Shown: in pieces, positions 27,617-36,500 of the stretch | Position numbering within the stretch: position 1 is the first letter of the stretch | Layout of the letters: each line of letters begins with the position of its first letter | From: Planctomycetales bacterium ZRK34 | Lineage (GTDB): Bacteria > Planctomycetota > Phycisphaerae > Phycisphaerales > Zrk34 | DNA length: 64,000 nucleotides | Reading direction: 5' to 3' | Assembly (NCBI GenBank): GCA_014873095.1 | Contig: CP050848.1 | Span: forward strand, 5,205,850 to 5,269,849 | The notes under the pieces: generated by a model | What the model saw: the letters and a program-made list of their open reading frames with translations, nothing else | The model's database searches: none | Told to the model about the DNA's origin: nothing | Program-made: the position numbers and the translations under genes

Positions 27617-29164
27617 ATGAGCGATTCACCGACTTTGCCATCGCAACCTCCCGGCGGTATCGAGCCGACGTTGTCACCGTCAAATACTGCTGCGCCGGTG
27701 AGTCCGCGGGATTCTCTGAAGTCGCGTGCGCTGCGCAGTTCGTCGGTCACGCTACTCGCCTACGGGTTCGATCTGGTCGTTCGACTGGGCGGCAACATCA
27801 TACTCAGTTGGCTGCTGGCTCGTGATGCGTTTGGCTTGCTTTCAGTCGTCACGGCGATCAACGGCGTGATCCTGATGTTTTTAGACGTTGGTTTGCAGCC
27901 GAATGTTGTTGCGGCGGATCGGGAAGACAGCCGCTTCATGAATACCGTCTGGACGATTCAGGTTCTCCAGTCGATCTTGTTTTTCCTGCTGACCGTGATT
28001 GCGGCCTATCCGTTGTCGCTGATGTACGACCAGCCGGAACTCGCCTATTTGATCCCAGCGATAGCACTGGCGAACTTCGTGTTCGGATTCCGCTCCAATG
28101 CCTCGCTTTTGGTTGGGCGGCAACTTCGTGTCGGGCGCCAGGCGGTCTACCGCGGCATGTCGCGCATTTTGGCAACGGAAGCCATGATCCTCTGGGCGCT
28201 GATCTGGCCATCGGTCTGGGCCCTGGTGGCGGGGGCGGTGACTTTTTCTCTGACACGCATGTTGCTTAGTTTTTCGCTGTTGCCCGGGCATCGCGTTTGG
28301 TTTGACTGGGACAAGGATGCGGCTAGATCAATCTTCAACTTCGGCGGATGGTTGTGGCTGAATAGCGCGGTGGCGGGTGTTTCGCGTGCGGCCGACCGCA
28401 TGTTGCTTCCGGTGTTGATCGGAGCGAACTGGACCAGCATGCTCGGCGTGTATCACTTCGGACTGATGGCCTGTCAGATTCCACTGGAAGTGATGCGCAT
28501 GCAGATGCAGCAGGTGTTGTTTCCCGTGCTCGCTGAGACACGACGCGTGTCCGAAGAACGATTGAATTACCAGGTGCAACGCGCACTGGGCATCATCTTT
28601 CCACTAATCATGTTCGCGATGTACAGTGTGATGGTCATCGCGCCCGTGTTTTTCACGTTTGCATTAAGCGAACAATACCGCGAAGGCGCCGCGATCACCC
28701 AACTACTGATCATCCCCGCCTGGTTCGAACTGGTGTACACCAGCGGCAGCGCAGTGCAGATGGCACTTCGAGACAGCAAGCGGCTGTTTTTTGGAAGCGT
28801 GCTGCGCATCATCGTGTTGTTTTTTGGCACGATTATCTGTTACAAACTGTTCGAGTTTTACGGTTTTATCGCGGCCTTGGCAATCGGACAAATTGCTGCC
28901 CTCGTGTGGGTCAACATTCTCGTGGCGCGAAACGGCGTGCACATGATGGTACCTCACATCATTTACAGCGCGATCTTTATGGCGTTCGTCGTTATTGGAC
29001 ACGGGATAGAACACTATGCGGTCTTTGATCTTCACGAACGGTTGGCCGTGCTGGCCAAGGCGTCAGTGCATCTGCCGGTCATCGCGGCACTTGCTGTCTG
29101 GGCCTTGATCCAGGTTAAAAAACGCGTGGGCAGCCGCAAGCCGGTCGCCAAGTCAGCGTCGTAA
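27617..29164 (+). CDS. Wzx-type polysaccharide flippase
   Basis: This 515-residue protein has about 12-14 hydrophobic segments after a short Pro/Ser-rich N-terminus. It shows features of the oligosaccharide-flippase (RfbX/WzxC) family: GFDLVVRLGGNIILSWLLA in the first membrane segments and GVYHFGLMACQIPLEVMRM in the middle. It should move undecaprenyl-linked repeat units across the inner membrane. The ATG at 27617 is taken; an upstream TTG at 27569 is in frame but unlikely. It stands alone between the secreted protein and the heptose genes. Confidence 0.87.
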   Translation: MSDSPTLPSQPPGGIEPTLSPSNTAAPVSPRDSLKSRALRSSSVTLLAYGFDLVVRLGGNIILSWLLARDAFGLLSVVTAINGVILMFLDVGLQPNVVAADREDSRFMNTVWTIQVLQSILFFLLTVIAAYPLSLMYDQPELAYLIPAIALANFVFGFRSNASLLVGRQLRVGRQAVYRGMSRILATEAMILWALIWPSVWALVAGAVTFSLTRMLLSFSLLPGHRVWFDWDKDAARSIFNFGGWLWLNSAVAGVSRAADRMLLPVLIGANWTSMLGVYHFGLMACQIPLEVMRMQMQQVLFPVLAETRRVSEERLNYQVQRALGIIFPLIMFAMYSVMVIAPVFFTFALSEQYREGAAITQLLIIPAWFELVYTSGSAVQMALRDSKRLFFGSVLRIIVLFFGTIICYKLFEFYGFIAALAIGQIAALVWVNILVARNGVHMMVPHIIYSAIFMAFVVIGHGIEHYAVFDLHERLAVLAKASVHLPVIAALAVWALIQVKKRVGSRKPVAKSAS

Positions 29165-29335
29165 ACCCGACGTCAAGGCGGCTTTTTCGTAAATCCGCAA
29201 AGATAATTGGTCGACAAGGTAGATGCCGGCACATGCAGGGTATCGTCGGCAATGCATTAAACGGACGCACACGACAGATCGCGTGGGACGCCCGATAATA
29301 CCCGCCCGCGCAAGTGGCGGTGACGAGAGACATTC

Positions 29336-30316
29336 ATGATCATTTCGCAAACACCCTATCGCGTCAGCTTCGCCGGCGGCGGCACTGACCTGCCCGCCTT
29401 CTACCGGGAAGACTTTGGGGCTGTATTCAGCGTGACCATCGCGCGGCACATCTACGTGACGGTCCACGGCCGCTTCACCGATGACATCCGTGTGGCTTAC
29501 TCGAAGATGGAGGTCGTCGAGGACGCACGCCACCTCAAGCACGAACTTGCCCGTGAGGCCATCCACATGCTGGGGCTTCCACCTCGACTGGAGATTACGA
29601 CCATCGGCGATGTGCCCGGCGGCACCGGCATGGGATCTTCAAGTACGGCGACCGTCGGCCTGCTGCATGCGCTGCATGCATTCAAAGGCGAGATCTGCAG
29701 TCGAAATCAGCTTGCCGAAGAAGCCTGCCGCGTAGAGATCGATCACCTCGGCAAACCGATCGGTAAACAGGATCAGTACGCCGCGGCGTTTGGCGGGCTC
29801 AACTACATCCGGTTCAATCCGGATGAAACGGTCGATGTCGAACCCGTGCCGGTACGGGCCGGGTTGCTGACAGAACTCGAAGATCGCGTTCTGCTGATGT
29901 ACACCGCTCAACAGCGCAGCGCCGACGGCATTTTGAAACAGCAGTCCGAGGGCACCGCTGACAAGCGGACTGTCCTCACAAAAATGCGTGACCTGGCCGA
30001 TGCGATGCGCCAGTCGCTGGCCGGCTCGGGTGACCTTGCCGAGTTCGCTTCGCTGCTTCACGAGGGATGGGAACTCAAACGCTCGCTCGGATTCGGCATC
30101 ACCAACCCGCAGATCGATCAGTGGTATCAGGAAGCGCGGCGAGTCGGCGCCGAAGGCGGCAAACTGCTCGGCGCCGGCGGCGGGGGATTCCTGCTGTTGA
30201 TGGCCCCGCCGGACCGTCACGAGGCGATTCGTGCGGCGCTCGGCCGTCCGCGGGAGCTGCCATTCAAGATCGATCGCAGCGGCAGCCGTATAATTTTTGT
30301 ATCCGATCAGCACTAA
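29336..30316 (+). CDS. hddA: D-glycero-D-manno-heptose 7-phosphate kinase (GHMP)
   Basis: This 326-residue GHMP kinase starts MIISQTPYRVSFAGGGTDLP, the hallmark of HddA-type sugar kinases. The ATP-binding motif is PGGTGMGSSSTATVG, and GGKLLGAGGGGFLLL is the third GHMP motif. It would phosphorylate C1 of D-glycero-D-manno-heptose 7-phosphate. The next genes encode GmhA and an HddC-GmhB fusion, which complete the GDP-heptose route and support the specific name. About 170 nt of non-coding DNA precede it. Confidence 0.85.
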   Translation: MIISQTPYRVSFAGGGTDLPAFYREDFGAVFSVTIARHIYVTVHGRFTDDIRVAYSKMEVVEDARHLKHELAREAIHMLGLPPRLEITTIGDVPGGTGMGSSSTATVGLLHALHAFKGEICSRNQLAEEACRVEIDHLGKPIGKQDQYAAAFGGLNYIRFNPDETVDVEPVPVRAGLLTELEDRVLLMYTAQQRSADGILKQQSEGTADKRTVLTKMRDLADAMRQSLAGSGDLAEFASLLHEGWELKRSLGFGITNPQIDQWYQEARRVGAEGGKLLGAGGGGFLLLMAPPDRHEAIRAALGRPRELPFKIDRSGSRIIFVSDQH

Positions 30317-30333
30317 TCTGCAGGAGGCATCAG

Positions 30334-30924
30334 ATGCCCGCATTCACGACTTGTTCCACCGCCACCGAGTACTTCGATCGCATGCGCGAGGTCTTCGATC
30401 GAGTTGATGCCGCAGCGATCGATGCCTACGCCGATTGCATCTTTGACACCTGGCGCAATCGGCGGCGCGTGTTTCTCTGCGGCAACGGCGGCAGCGCCTA
30501 CACGGCCAGCCATCACGTGGCCGACTACGTCAAAACCGCCTCCGTCGAAGGGCAACCTCGCCTGCATGCGATCAGCCTCAATGACAATCTCGGGCTGCTG
30601 ACAGCACTGGGCAACGACGTCAGCTATGACGATATATTCGTCTGGCCGTTGGATGCTTACGAAGCGAAGGCCGGTGACGTGCTCGTGGCCATCAGTTGCT
30701 CAGGCAACAGTCCGAACGTGGTCAAAGCCGTGCAGTGGGCCAAGGATCACGGCGTCACGACAGTTTGCCTGACCGGTTTCAGCGGCGGCAAGATCGGCGA
30801 CTTGGCTGATATTCATATTCATTTCCCATCGGACAACTACGGCGTGATTGAAGACTGTCAGATGTCCGTAGGTCATATTGTGGCTCAGGCGTTGCAGCAA
30901 CGCATTGCAAATACTTCGCAGTAA
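30334..30924 (+). CDS. gmhA: Sedoheptulose 7-phosphate isomerase
   Basis: This 196-residue SIS-domain protein has FLCGNGGSAYTASHHVADY, LNDNLGLLTALGNDVSYDD, ISCSGNSPNVVKAV and a C-terminal MSVGHIVAQAL histidine block, all typical of GmhA. It converts sedoheptulose 7-phosphate to D-glycero-D-manno-heptose 7-phosphate. The start at 30334 has AGGAGG 6 nt upstream; a longer frame from 30067 overlaps the kinase gene and is spurious. The length equals that of known GmhA proteins (about 190-200 residues). Confidence 0.9.
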   Translation: MPAFTTCSTATEYFDRMREVFDRVDAAAIDAYADCIFDTWRNRRRVFLCGNGGSAYTASHHVADYVKTASVEGQPRLHAISLNDNLGLLTALGNDVSYDDIFVWPLDAYEAKAGDVLVAISCSGNSPNVVKAVQWAKDHGVTTVCLTGFSGGKIGDLADIHIHFPSDNYGVIEDCQMSVGHIVAQALQQRIANTSQ

Positions 30925-30929
30925 GTATC

Positions 30930-31529
30930 ATGAGCAAAATGGATATGTCTCCACATACCGAGTCGATGCCAGATTTGTCGCAGACTGATGTATCGCGTCC
31001 GATGGGGAATATGGTTTCAGAGACCGAGCCCGATTGGTCTCGTGAGTCGATTCGTTGCATATACGATCCACCACGTAAGTTGCTACACGCAATCCGACGA
31101 TATGGTTATTGGAAGCAGCGGGGCGGAACTGTGGCTGCGATCTGCAGGAGATGGCATGTCCTTCGATATCGCTTCTGGTCCATTGTCACCGGTGCTGAGA
31201 TTCCGCTTAATGCGCAGATTGCCGGGGGGCTGGCACTGCCGCATCCACAAGGAATTGTCATCCATGCCAGTGCTGTAATCGGCCCAAACTGCCTGATATT
31301 CCATCAAGTTACACTTGGAAATCGAGAGGGCGTGCAAGGGGCGCCGCGTCTTGGAGGGGCGGTGATTGTCGGAGCCGGCGCCAAGATTCTTGGGCCGGTC
31401 ACGGTAGGTGACCATGCTCGAATTGGAGCTAATGCGGTGGTGGTGAAAAATGTGCCGACCGGTGCGACCGTCGTCGGCATTCCCGCGCAAGTGATTAATC
31501 CTCAGTCAGACAAAGACGAGAGCGCATGA
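30930..31529 (+). CDS. Serine-acetyltransferase-like hexapeptide acyltransferase
   Basis: This 199-residue protein has an N-terminal basic helical part with HAIRRYGYWKQRGG. It is followed by a left-handed beta-helix (GGLALPHPQGIVIHASAVIG, FHQVTLGNREG, AGAKILGPVTVGDHARIGAN) and the closing VPTGATVVGIPAQVI. Serine O-acetyltransferases have this C-terminal layout, but in polysaccharide operons such proteins usually O-acetylate a sugar. It starts 5 nt after gmhA and overlaps the next gene by 4 nt, so it may modify the heptose or a neighbouring residue. Confidence 0.82.
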   Translation: MSKMDMSPHTESMPDLSQTDVSRPMGNMVSETEPDWSRESIRCIYDPPRKLLHAIRRYGYWKQRGGTVAAICRRWHVLRYRFWSIVTGAEIPLNAQIAGGLALPHPQGIVIHASAVIGPNCLIFHQVTLGNREGVQGAPRLGGAVIVGAGAKILGPVTVGDHARIGANAVVVKNVPTGATVVGIPAQVINPQSDKDESA

Positions 31530-32833
31530 CTATACGAGCATTGATTCTTGCGGCGGGCCTCGGCACGCGTCTGCGTCCGCTGACGGATCGCCTGGCCAAG
31601 TGCCTAGTTCCGATCGGGCCACGCCCGCTGCTGGAGTATTGGCTGATCGGGCTCGGCGATGCCGGTGTACGCACTGCAAGCGTGAACACGCACGCGCACC
31701 ACGAGCAGGTCGCCGCTTACCTACAGGATGTCAATGACCGACGCGGCATGCTGGTTCATGAAAGTTATGAGCCGGAGTTGCTGGGCTCAGCTGGAACGGT
31801 CACGGCCAATCGCGATCTGGCTGACGACGCGGACTGTGTGATCATCATATACGCGGACAATCTATCACAGGTCGACCTGCGGGCGATGTGTGAATACCAC
31901 GCTTCGCATGATCAGCCTATGACCATGCTGCTGTTTCATGCGAGTAACCCCAAGGCGTGCGGCATCGCCGAGATGAACGACGCTGGTCGCATCATCGATT
32001 TCGTCGAGAAACCCGATGAACCCAAGAGCGACCTGGCCAACGCCGGTGTCTACATCATGGACGCCGACGCTTATCGGGAAGCCGCCGACCTCGGGGCGTT
32101 CGATCTCGGCTTCGAGGTGCTGCCGCGCTTCATCGGCCGCATGAACGGCTTCGTCATCGATGGATACCACCGCGACATCGGTACGCTCGAAGCCTATGGG
32201 CAGGCTCAGCGTGATGCTGCGGGTTTGTACGAGTCATGGAACTGGTCATCCGACGGGCGGCGACCGGCGGTCTTCCTGGACCGCGATGGCACGATCATCC
32301 AGAATGTTCACTATCTGTCGGACCCCGCTGGCGTGCAGGTGATGGATGGCGTGGCTGAGGCGATCTGCGATCTGCGCCGTGCGGGGTATTGCCCCGTGGT
32401 CGTGACCAATCAGGCAGCAATCGCCAAGGGCGTTATCGACGAAGTGCGACATCATGAGATTAATGAGACGATGTGTCGCCAGCTCGCCGAGCGCGGGGCT
32501 GTGCTCGACGCCCTGTACTTCTGTGCGGTCAAAGGCGAAGGGGCGGACCGGTTGACGGTGGAGCACGAACACCGCAAGCCCGGTCCCGGCATGCTTAAAC
32601 AGGCTGCCAATGAACTATCGCTGGACATGGCCCGATCGTGGATGGTCGGCGATATGGCCAGCGATGTGATGGCCGGGCAGAACGCGGGGGTTTACGGCAG
32701 CATCTTGCTGGAATCAGGCATGATCTGGCGTGAGGACGAATATCGAATCAAGGATTCATGCATCACCGCGGTGAACCTGCGCGAGGCGGCGAATGTCATC
32801 CTCGCCCAACAGCCCGCATTGACCAAGGATTGA
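31526..32833 (+). CDS. HddC-GmhB fusion: heptose 1-phosphate guanylyltransferase and 7-phosphatase
   Basis: This 435-residue bifunctional protein has two domains. Residues about 1-235 are a sugar-1-phosphate nucleotidyltransferase with LILAAGLGTRLRPLTDRLAK. Residues about 245-420 are a HAD phosphatase of the histidinol-phosphatase/GmhB type with FLDRDGTII, VVVTNQAAIAKG and WMVGDMASDVMAG. In the expected order the phosphatase removes the C7 phosphate from heptose 1,7-bisphosphate and the transferase adds GMP to give GDP-heptose. The cysteine zinc loop usual in GmhB is not evident (CAVKGEG and HEHRKPGPG at that place). The two steps are consecutive, so the fusion makes biochemical sense. Confidence 0.85.
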   Translation: MTIRALILAAGLGTRLRPLTDRLAKCLVPIGPRPLLEYWLIGLGDAGVRTASVNTHAHHEQVAAYLQDVNDRRGMLVHESYEPELLGSAGTVTANRDLADDADCVIIIYADNLSQVDLRAMCEYHASHDQPMTMLLFHASNPKACGIAEMNDAGRIIDFVEKPDEPKSDLANAGVYIMDADAYREAADLGAFDLGFEVLPRFIGRMNGFVIDGYHRDIGTLEAYGQAQRDAAGLYESWNWSSDGRRPAVFLDRDGTIIQNVHYLSDPAGVQVMDGVAEAICDLRRAGYCPVVVTNQAAIAKGVIDEVRHHEINETMCRQLAERGAVLDALYFCAVKGEGADRLTVEHEHRKPGPGMLKQAANELSLDMARSWMVGDMASDVMAGQNAGVYGSILLESGMIWREDEYRIKDSCITAVNLREAANVILAQQPALTKD

Positions 32834-32841
32834 TCTGTACT

Positions 32842-33837
32842 ATGAAAGTTCTTCTAACCGGCGGGGCGGGATATGTTGGTAGCGCCTGTCTGCGATGGCT
32901 GTGCAAGCACGGTCATGACCCTGTCGCCTATGACAATCTGGCTGAGGGTAATCGACAGGCGGTTCCCGAAGGGCGCTTGATCGAAGGCGACATACTCGAC
33001 CTTGATCGACTGACACAGGCGATCAAGGACACGGGCGCCGAGGCGGTGATGCACTTTGCCGCGCTGGCATCGGTTCCGGATTCGATTCGCGTGCCGGAAG
33101 AATACTGGCGCACCAACGCGGTGGGCACGAAAAATGTACTGGATGCGATGCGGGCCAATGGCGTGAACAAAATCCTGTTCTCCGGCACCGCGGCGACGTA
33201 CAGCTTTGAAGTCGAAATGCCCATCGCTGAAACATCCAGCCAAGTGCCGCAGACGCCGTACGGTACGACCAAACTCGCCGCCGAGCACTTGATCAAAGAC
33301 TACAGCCGCGCTTACGGCATGGGGTACGGCATCCTCCGCTATTTCAACGCTTCGGGCGCCGACCCGGACGGTGAATTCGGCGAAGACCGTCGCAAGGAAA
33401 CCCACCTGATTCCGCTGGTTCTTTTCGCGGCATTGGGGCGCATCGACAAATTCAAAATCTGCGGTTCGGACTGGCCCACGCCGGACGGCTCATGCGTCCG
33501 CGACTTCGTACACACCGACGACCTGGCCCAGGCACATCAGCTTGTACTCGAAAGTGTTCAACCTGGCAGCGGACAGGCGTACAACGTCGGCTCGGGCACG
33601 GGCGCCAGCGTGATCGAGGTTTTCGAGGCCTGCGAGAAGGTGGTGGGACGATCGATACCGTGCGATCGGGTCGAGGCGCGGCCGGGCGATCCGGCGGTGC
33701 TCGTGGCCGACACGCAAAAACTGCGGGAGAAACTTGGATGGAAACCGAAGTACGACAGCGTCGAGGACATCGTCCAAACCGCCTGGCAGTGGCACAACCG
33801 CTATCCCCAGGGCTACAAGAGCAAGCATCAGGGATGA
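32842..33837 (+). CDS. galE: UDP-glucose 4-epimerase
   Basis: This 331-residue extended SDR begins MKVLLTGGAGYVGSACL. It has HFAALASVPDSIRVPEEY, the serine region FSGTAATYS, catalytic YGTTK, and RYFNASGADPDGEFGED, which together identify GalE. It interconverts UDP-glucose and UDP-galactose (or the N-acetyl forms). The ATG at 32842 follows the previous stop by 8 nt. The gene ends in an ATGA overlap with the following glycosyltransferase. Confidence 0.92.
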   Translation: MKVLLTGGAGYVGSACLRWLCKHGHDPVAYDNLAEGNRQAVPEGRLIEGDILDLDRLTQAIKDTGAEAVMHFAALASVPDSIRVPEEYWRTNAVGTKNVLDAMRANGVNKILFSGTAATYSFEVEMPIAETSSQVPQTPYGTTKLAAEHLIKDYSRAYGMGYGILRYFNASGADPDGEFGEDRRKETHLIPLVLFAALGRIDKFKICGSDWPTPDGSCVRDFVHTDDLAQAHQLVLESVQPGSGQAYNVGSGTGASVIEVFEACEKVVGRSIPCDRVEARPGDPAVLVADTQKLREKLGWKPKYDSVEDIVQTAWQWHNRYPQGYKSKHQG

Positions 33838-35108
33838 ATACATCATCGATGACAACCCAGCCCGACGGGCCGTCGCTTCAGCCGAGACCGAAGGTGGTCG
33901 ACGCGGCGGTGCGTCACAAGCACATTGTCGGTGACGGTCCGGCCGACGGTGTGATCTGGTACGGCAATGTCGACTGGTGGTATCACAACCGCGGTCATGC
34001 CTCGACGCGCATGGCCACGCGTCTGGCCGCCCGCGTGCCGACATGCTGGGTCAACTCAATCGGCATGCGCATGCCCAAGCCCGGCAAGACCGACCTGGCG
34101 TGGACACGCTATTGGCGCAAATTCAAGACACTTTTCAAAGGACTAAAACGCGATCCGGACACGGGCATGTACGTGTACAGTCCGTTCTTCGTGCCTTTGT
34201 ACAGTGACTTCGGGCTCAAACTCAACGCGACGCTGCTGGCGATACAGGTTCGCATCGTCAGATGGCGATTGGGGATCAAGCGGCCGTCGGCATGTGTGTC
34301 GATGCCGACGATGACACCGGCGATGCTCAAGCTGTCGTGGGTCAGTGTCGTGTTCGATCGATGCGACGATTTCACCACGCTTCCGGAAGCGGATCGTGCG
34401 TCAGTCGCTAAACTCGAAGAGATGCTGCTGAACGCTTCGGACCACGCGGCCTACGTGAATGTCCCGCTATATGAACGTGAGAAAGATCACGTGGCCGATG
34501 CCCAGTTGATCGGGCATGGCGTCGACTTCGATCAGTTTGCCGAGGCGCGTCCCATCGGTGGGCAGCGCGTCGCGACGCCGGATGTGCTCAAAGATATCCC
34601 GCGACCGATTGTCGGGTTTTACGGCGGGATGGACGACTACCGCATGGACCGTGATCTGATGATCAAGATCGCCAAACACCTGCAGCCCAAGGGCGGTTCG
34701 CTGGTGCTGTTTGGCCCGGCGCAAATGGACCTGGCGCCGGTGCTGCGCGAGCCCAATGCCCATCACATGGGGCAGTTGCCTCCGCAGAAACTGGCTGAGC
34801 ACGCGGCACAGTTCGATGTTGGCATCATTCCCTTTTTTCAGAATGAGTTCAACGAGCTTTGTAACCCGACCAAGCTCAAGGAATACCTGGCCCTGAGCTT
34901 CCCGATCGTGACCATGCGACTGCCGGCTTTCGAACCGCACGAAGACTTTGTTTACCTGTGCGATTCACACGATGAATTTCTTGCGGCGATCGACCGGGCC
35001 CTGGTCGAAGACGATGTGGAACTGGCCAAAAAACGCCGACAGGCGGTGGCCGGGGACAGTTGGGACAAGATCAGCGACATGATCGCCAAGATGCTCGAGG
35101 TTCAATGA
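33834..35108 (+). CDS. GT-B glycosyltransferase
   Basis: This 424-residue protein has no closely recognised subfamily. The C-terminal donor half contains IVGFYGGMDDYRMDRDLM, VLFGPAQMDLAPVLRE and NPTKLKEYLALSFPIVTM, matching the donor-site helix of GT4-like enzymes. The N-terminal half has WYGNVDWWYHNRGHASTR. A GumK-like glucuronosyltransferase is one possibility, not shown. The ATG at 33834 overlaps the galE stop; an alternative ATG lies 15 nt downstream. Confidence 0.72.
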   Translation: MNTSSMTTQPDGPSLQPRPKVVDAAVRHKHIVGDGPADGVIWYGNVDWWYHNRGHASTRMATRLAARVPTCWVNSIGMRMPKPGKTDLAWTRYWRKFKTLFKGLKRDPDTGMYVYSPFFVPLYSDFGLKLNATLLAIQVRIVRWRLGIKRPSACVSMPTMTPAMLKLSWVSVVFDRCDDFTTLPEADRASVAKLEEMLLNASDHAAYVNVPLYEREKDHVADAQLIGHGVDFDQFAEARPIGGQRVATPDVLKDIPRPIVGFYGGMDDYRMDRDLMIKIAKHLQPKGGSLVLFGPAQMDLAPVLREPNAHHMGQLPPQKLAEHAAQFDVGIIPFFQNEFNELCNPTKLKEYLALSFPIVTMRLPAFEPHEDFVYLCDSHDEFLAAIDRALVEDDVELAKKRRQAVAGDSWDKISDMIAKMLEVQ

Positions 35109-35584
35109 CACCGCAGCCAACGAATTCAAACACACGCCCCAAGACGCTGATGCTGGTGGCCAGCGGTGGGGGACACTGGGTCGAACTGATCCGCCTTCGC
35201 CCGGCGTTTGAAGGGCATCGGCAGGTGTACGTCACGACGACGACGGGTTACGAATCGGATGTCGAAGGCCATGCATATCACGTGGTGCCAGACGCCAATC
35301 GGTGGAACAAACTGCGTTTGATGTGGCTGGTGGTTCGGCTTCTGTTTTTATTGTTGCGCGTTCGGCCGGATGTGATTGTCTCTACAGGAGCGGCGCCGGG
35401 TTATCTGGCGATGCGGATGGGCAAGTGGTTCGGCGCGCGGGCGGTCTGGGTCGACAGCATTGCGAATGTGGAAGAGCTTTCCCTGTCTGGCCAGATGGCG
35501 GGCAAGTGCGCCGACCTGTGGCTGACTCAGTGGGAGCATCTGACCACGCCGCAAGGGCCGCATTGTCAAGGAGCTGTGCTGTGA
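35105..35584 (+). CDS. ALG14/PssD-like glycosyltransferase subunit
   Basis: This 159-residue protein corresponds to the membrane-anchoring subunit of split GT28 enzymes. It has LMLVASGGGHWVELIRLRPA at the N-terminus, a hydrophobic stretch LMWLVVRLLFLLLRVRP, and VIVSTGAAPGYLAMRMGK. In eukaryotic ALG14 and bacterial PssD/EpsE this half binds the lipid-linked acceptor and recruits the catalytic half. The catalytic partner is encoded next, with a 4-nt overlap between the two frames. Confidence 0.88.
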   Translation: MTPQPTNSNTRPKTLMLVASGGGHWVELIRLRPAFEGHRQVYVTTTTGYESDVEGHAYHVVPDANRWNKLRLMWLVVRLLFLLLRVRPDVIVSTGAAPGYLAMRMGKWFGARAVWVDSIANVEELSLSGQMAGKCADLWLTQWEHLTTPQGPHCQGAVL

Positions 35585-36063
35585 TCTTTGTGACGGTGGG
35601 CACGCAACTGGCATTCGATCGCATGGTGTTGACCGTCGATCAATGGGCTCAGCAGCAGGGCCGCGGCGACGTGGTGGCACAGATTGGTTTCGAGGCCAAA
35701 CGGCCGAGCCACATTCAATGGGTCGAGCACATGAGCCCGCAGGAATGCGAGCGACATGTCAGCGAGTGCGAACTGCTGGTGGCCCATGCCGGGACGGGTT
35801 CGATCTTCAGCGCCATGCAGCATCGCAAGCCGATCATCATCATGCCGCGACGGGCCTCGCTGGGTGAGCACCGCAATGAGCACCAGTTGGCGACAGCCAA
35901 GCACTTTGCCGCCAAGGCGCACGTCATCGTGGCCTGGGACGAGCAGGAACTGGTCGACTATCTCAGCCACCCGGAGAAGGTGAAGGTCGGCACGGATTTC
36001 ACGCCGTATGCCGAGCCGTCGCTGACCCAGGCGATCCGGGCTTTCATCGATGGGGGAGTCTGA
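35581..36063 (+). CDS. ALG13/PssE-like catalytic glycosyltransferase subunit
   Basis: This 160-residue protein begins at GTG and reads IFVTVGTQLAFDRMV. Its donor site HAGTGSIFSAMQHRKPIIIM and the following GEHRNEHQLATAKHF are typical of the ALG13/PssE/EpsF family. With the ALG14-like protein it should form one GT28 transferase that adds the second sugar to the lipid carrier. The GTG start is supported by the overlap with the ALG14 stop and by family alignment of the first strand; the frame extends upstream without a better start. Confidence 0.87.
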   Translation: MIFVTVGTQLAFDRMVLTVDQWAQQQGRGDVVAQIGFEAKRPSHIQWVEHMSPQECERHVSECELLVAHAGTGSIFSAMQHRKPIIIMPRRASLGEHRNEHQLATAKHFAAKAHVIVAWDEQELVDYLSHPEKVKVGTDFTPYAEPSLTQAIRAFIDGGV

Positions 36064-36135
36064 TACTACGCCATGGTTTTGGGCGGTGGAATGTTTTCTA
36101 CGGAGCGAACCGATCAATTGTCGGGGCGTAGTATC
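36062..36135. repeat. Inverted repeat at the end of the ALG13-like gene
   Basis: GATACTACGCC (36062-36072) and GGCGTAGTATC (36125-36135) are exact inverted copies of 11 bp, enclosing 52 nt that contain a smaller CCGA/TCGG hairpin. The first arm overlaps the stop codon. No T-tract follows, so it is not a classical terminator. Confidence 0.6.
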
Positions 36136-36500
36136 GGGGGAGTGTGAATCGCTGGGGTGAATGAGTCTCCACAATAGAGGTTCCAAGCCGCATACTGTCA
36201 CACCCATGCCGGGCGAAGTGAAATCGCATGGTTCATGGCCCGTTTGATGAGCCAGACCGACCCAATTGGGCTGATAACGTCTCTGGGACGTGATTTTCAG
36301 GTCTTCTGGGCGTGTCTTGCGAGCCTTATGGCTAATTCATGGTCGTCTGATGGACGATAAGAACCCAAGTGGACCGTGGGGTCGTGTCTTTGAATCATCT
36401 GGAGGCAACTGCCAAGTGGTCTGAAGAACTGGGTAGATTGTTCAAACTGGGCAATACAGGTATAATAAAACGTCTCATTCCGGGGCGGAGAGAGGCATAG
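36064..36500. other. 437-nt intergenic region before the exosortase operon
   Basis: No gene with coding signs was found. The region holds the inverted repeat at its left end and a sigma-70-like promoter at its right end (36438-36466). The central 300 nt show no ORF with ribosome binding site. A regulatory RNA leader is possible but unsupported. Confidence 0.5.
36438..36466 (+). promoter_or_regulatory. Promoter of the exosortase/EPS export operon
   Basis: TTGTTC and a perfect TATAAT are separated by 17 nt. A start of transcription near 36473 would leave a leader of about 28 nt with a GGAG-type ribosome binding site (36487-36495) before the ATG at 36501. This is the most convincing promoter in the window. 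Confidence 0.6.
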
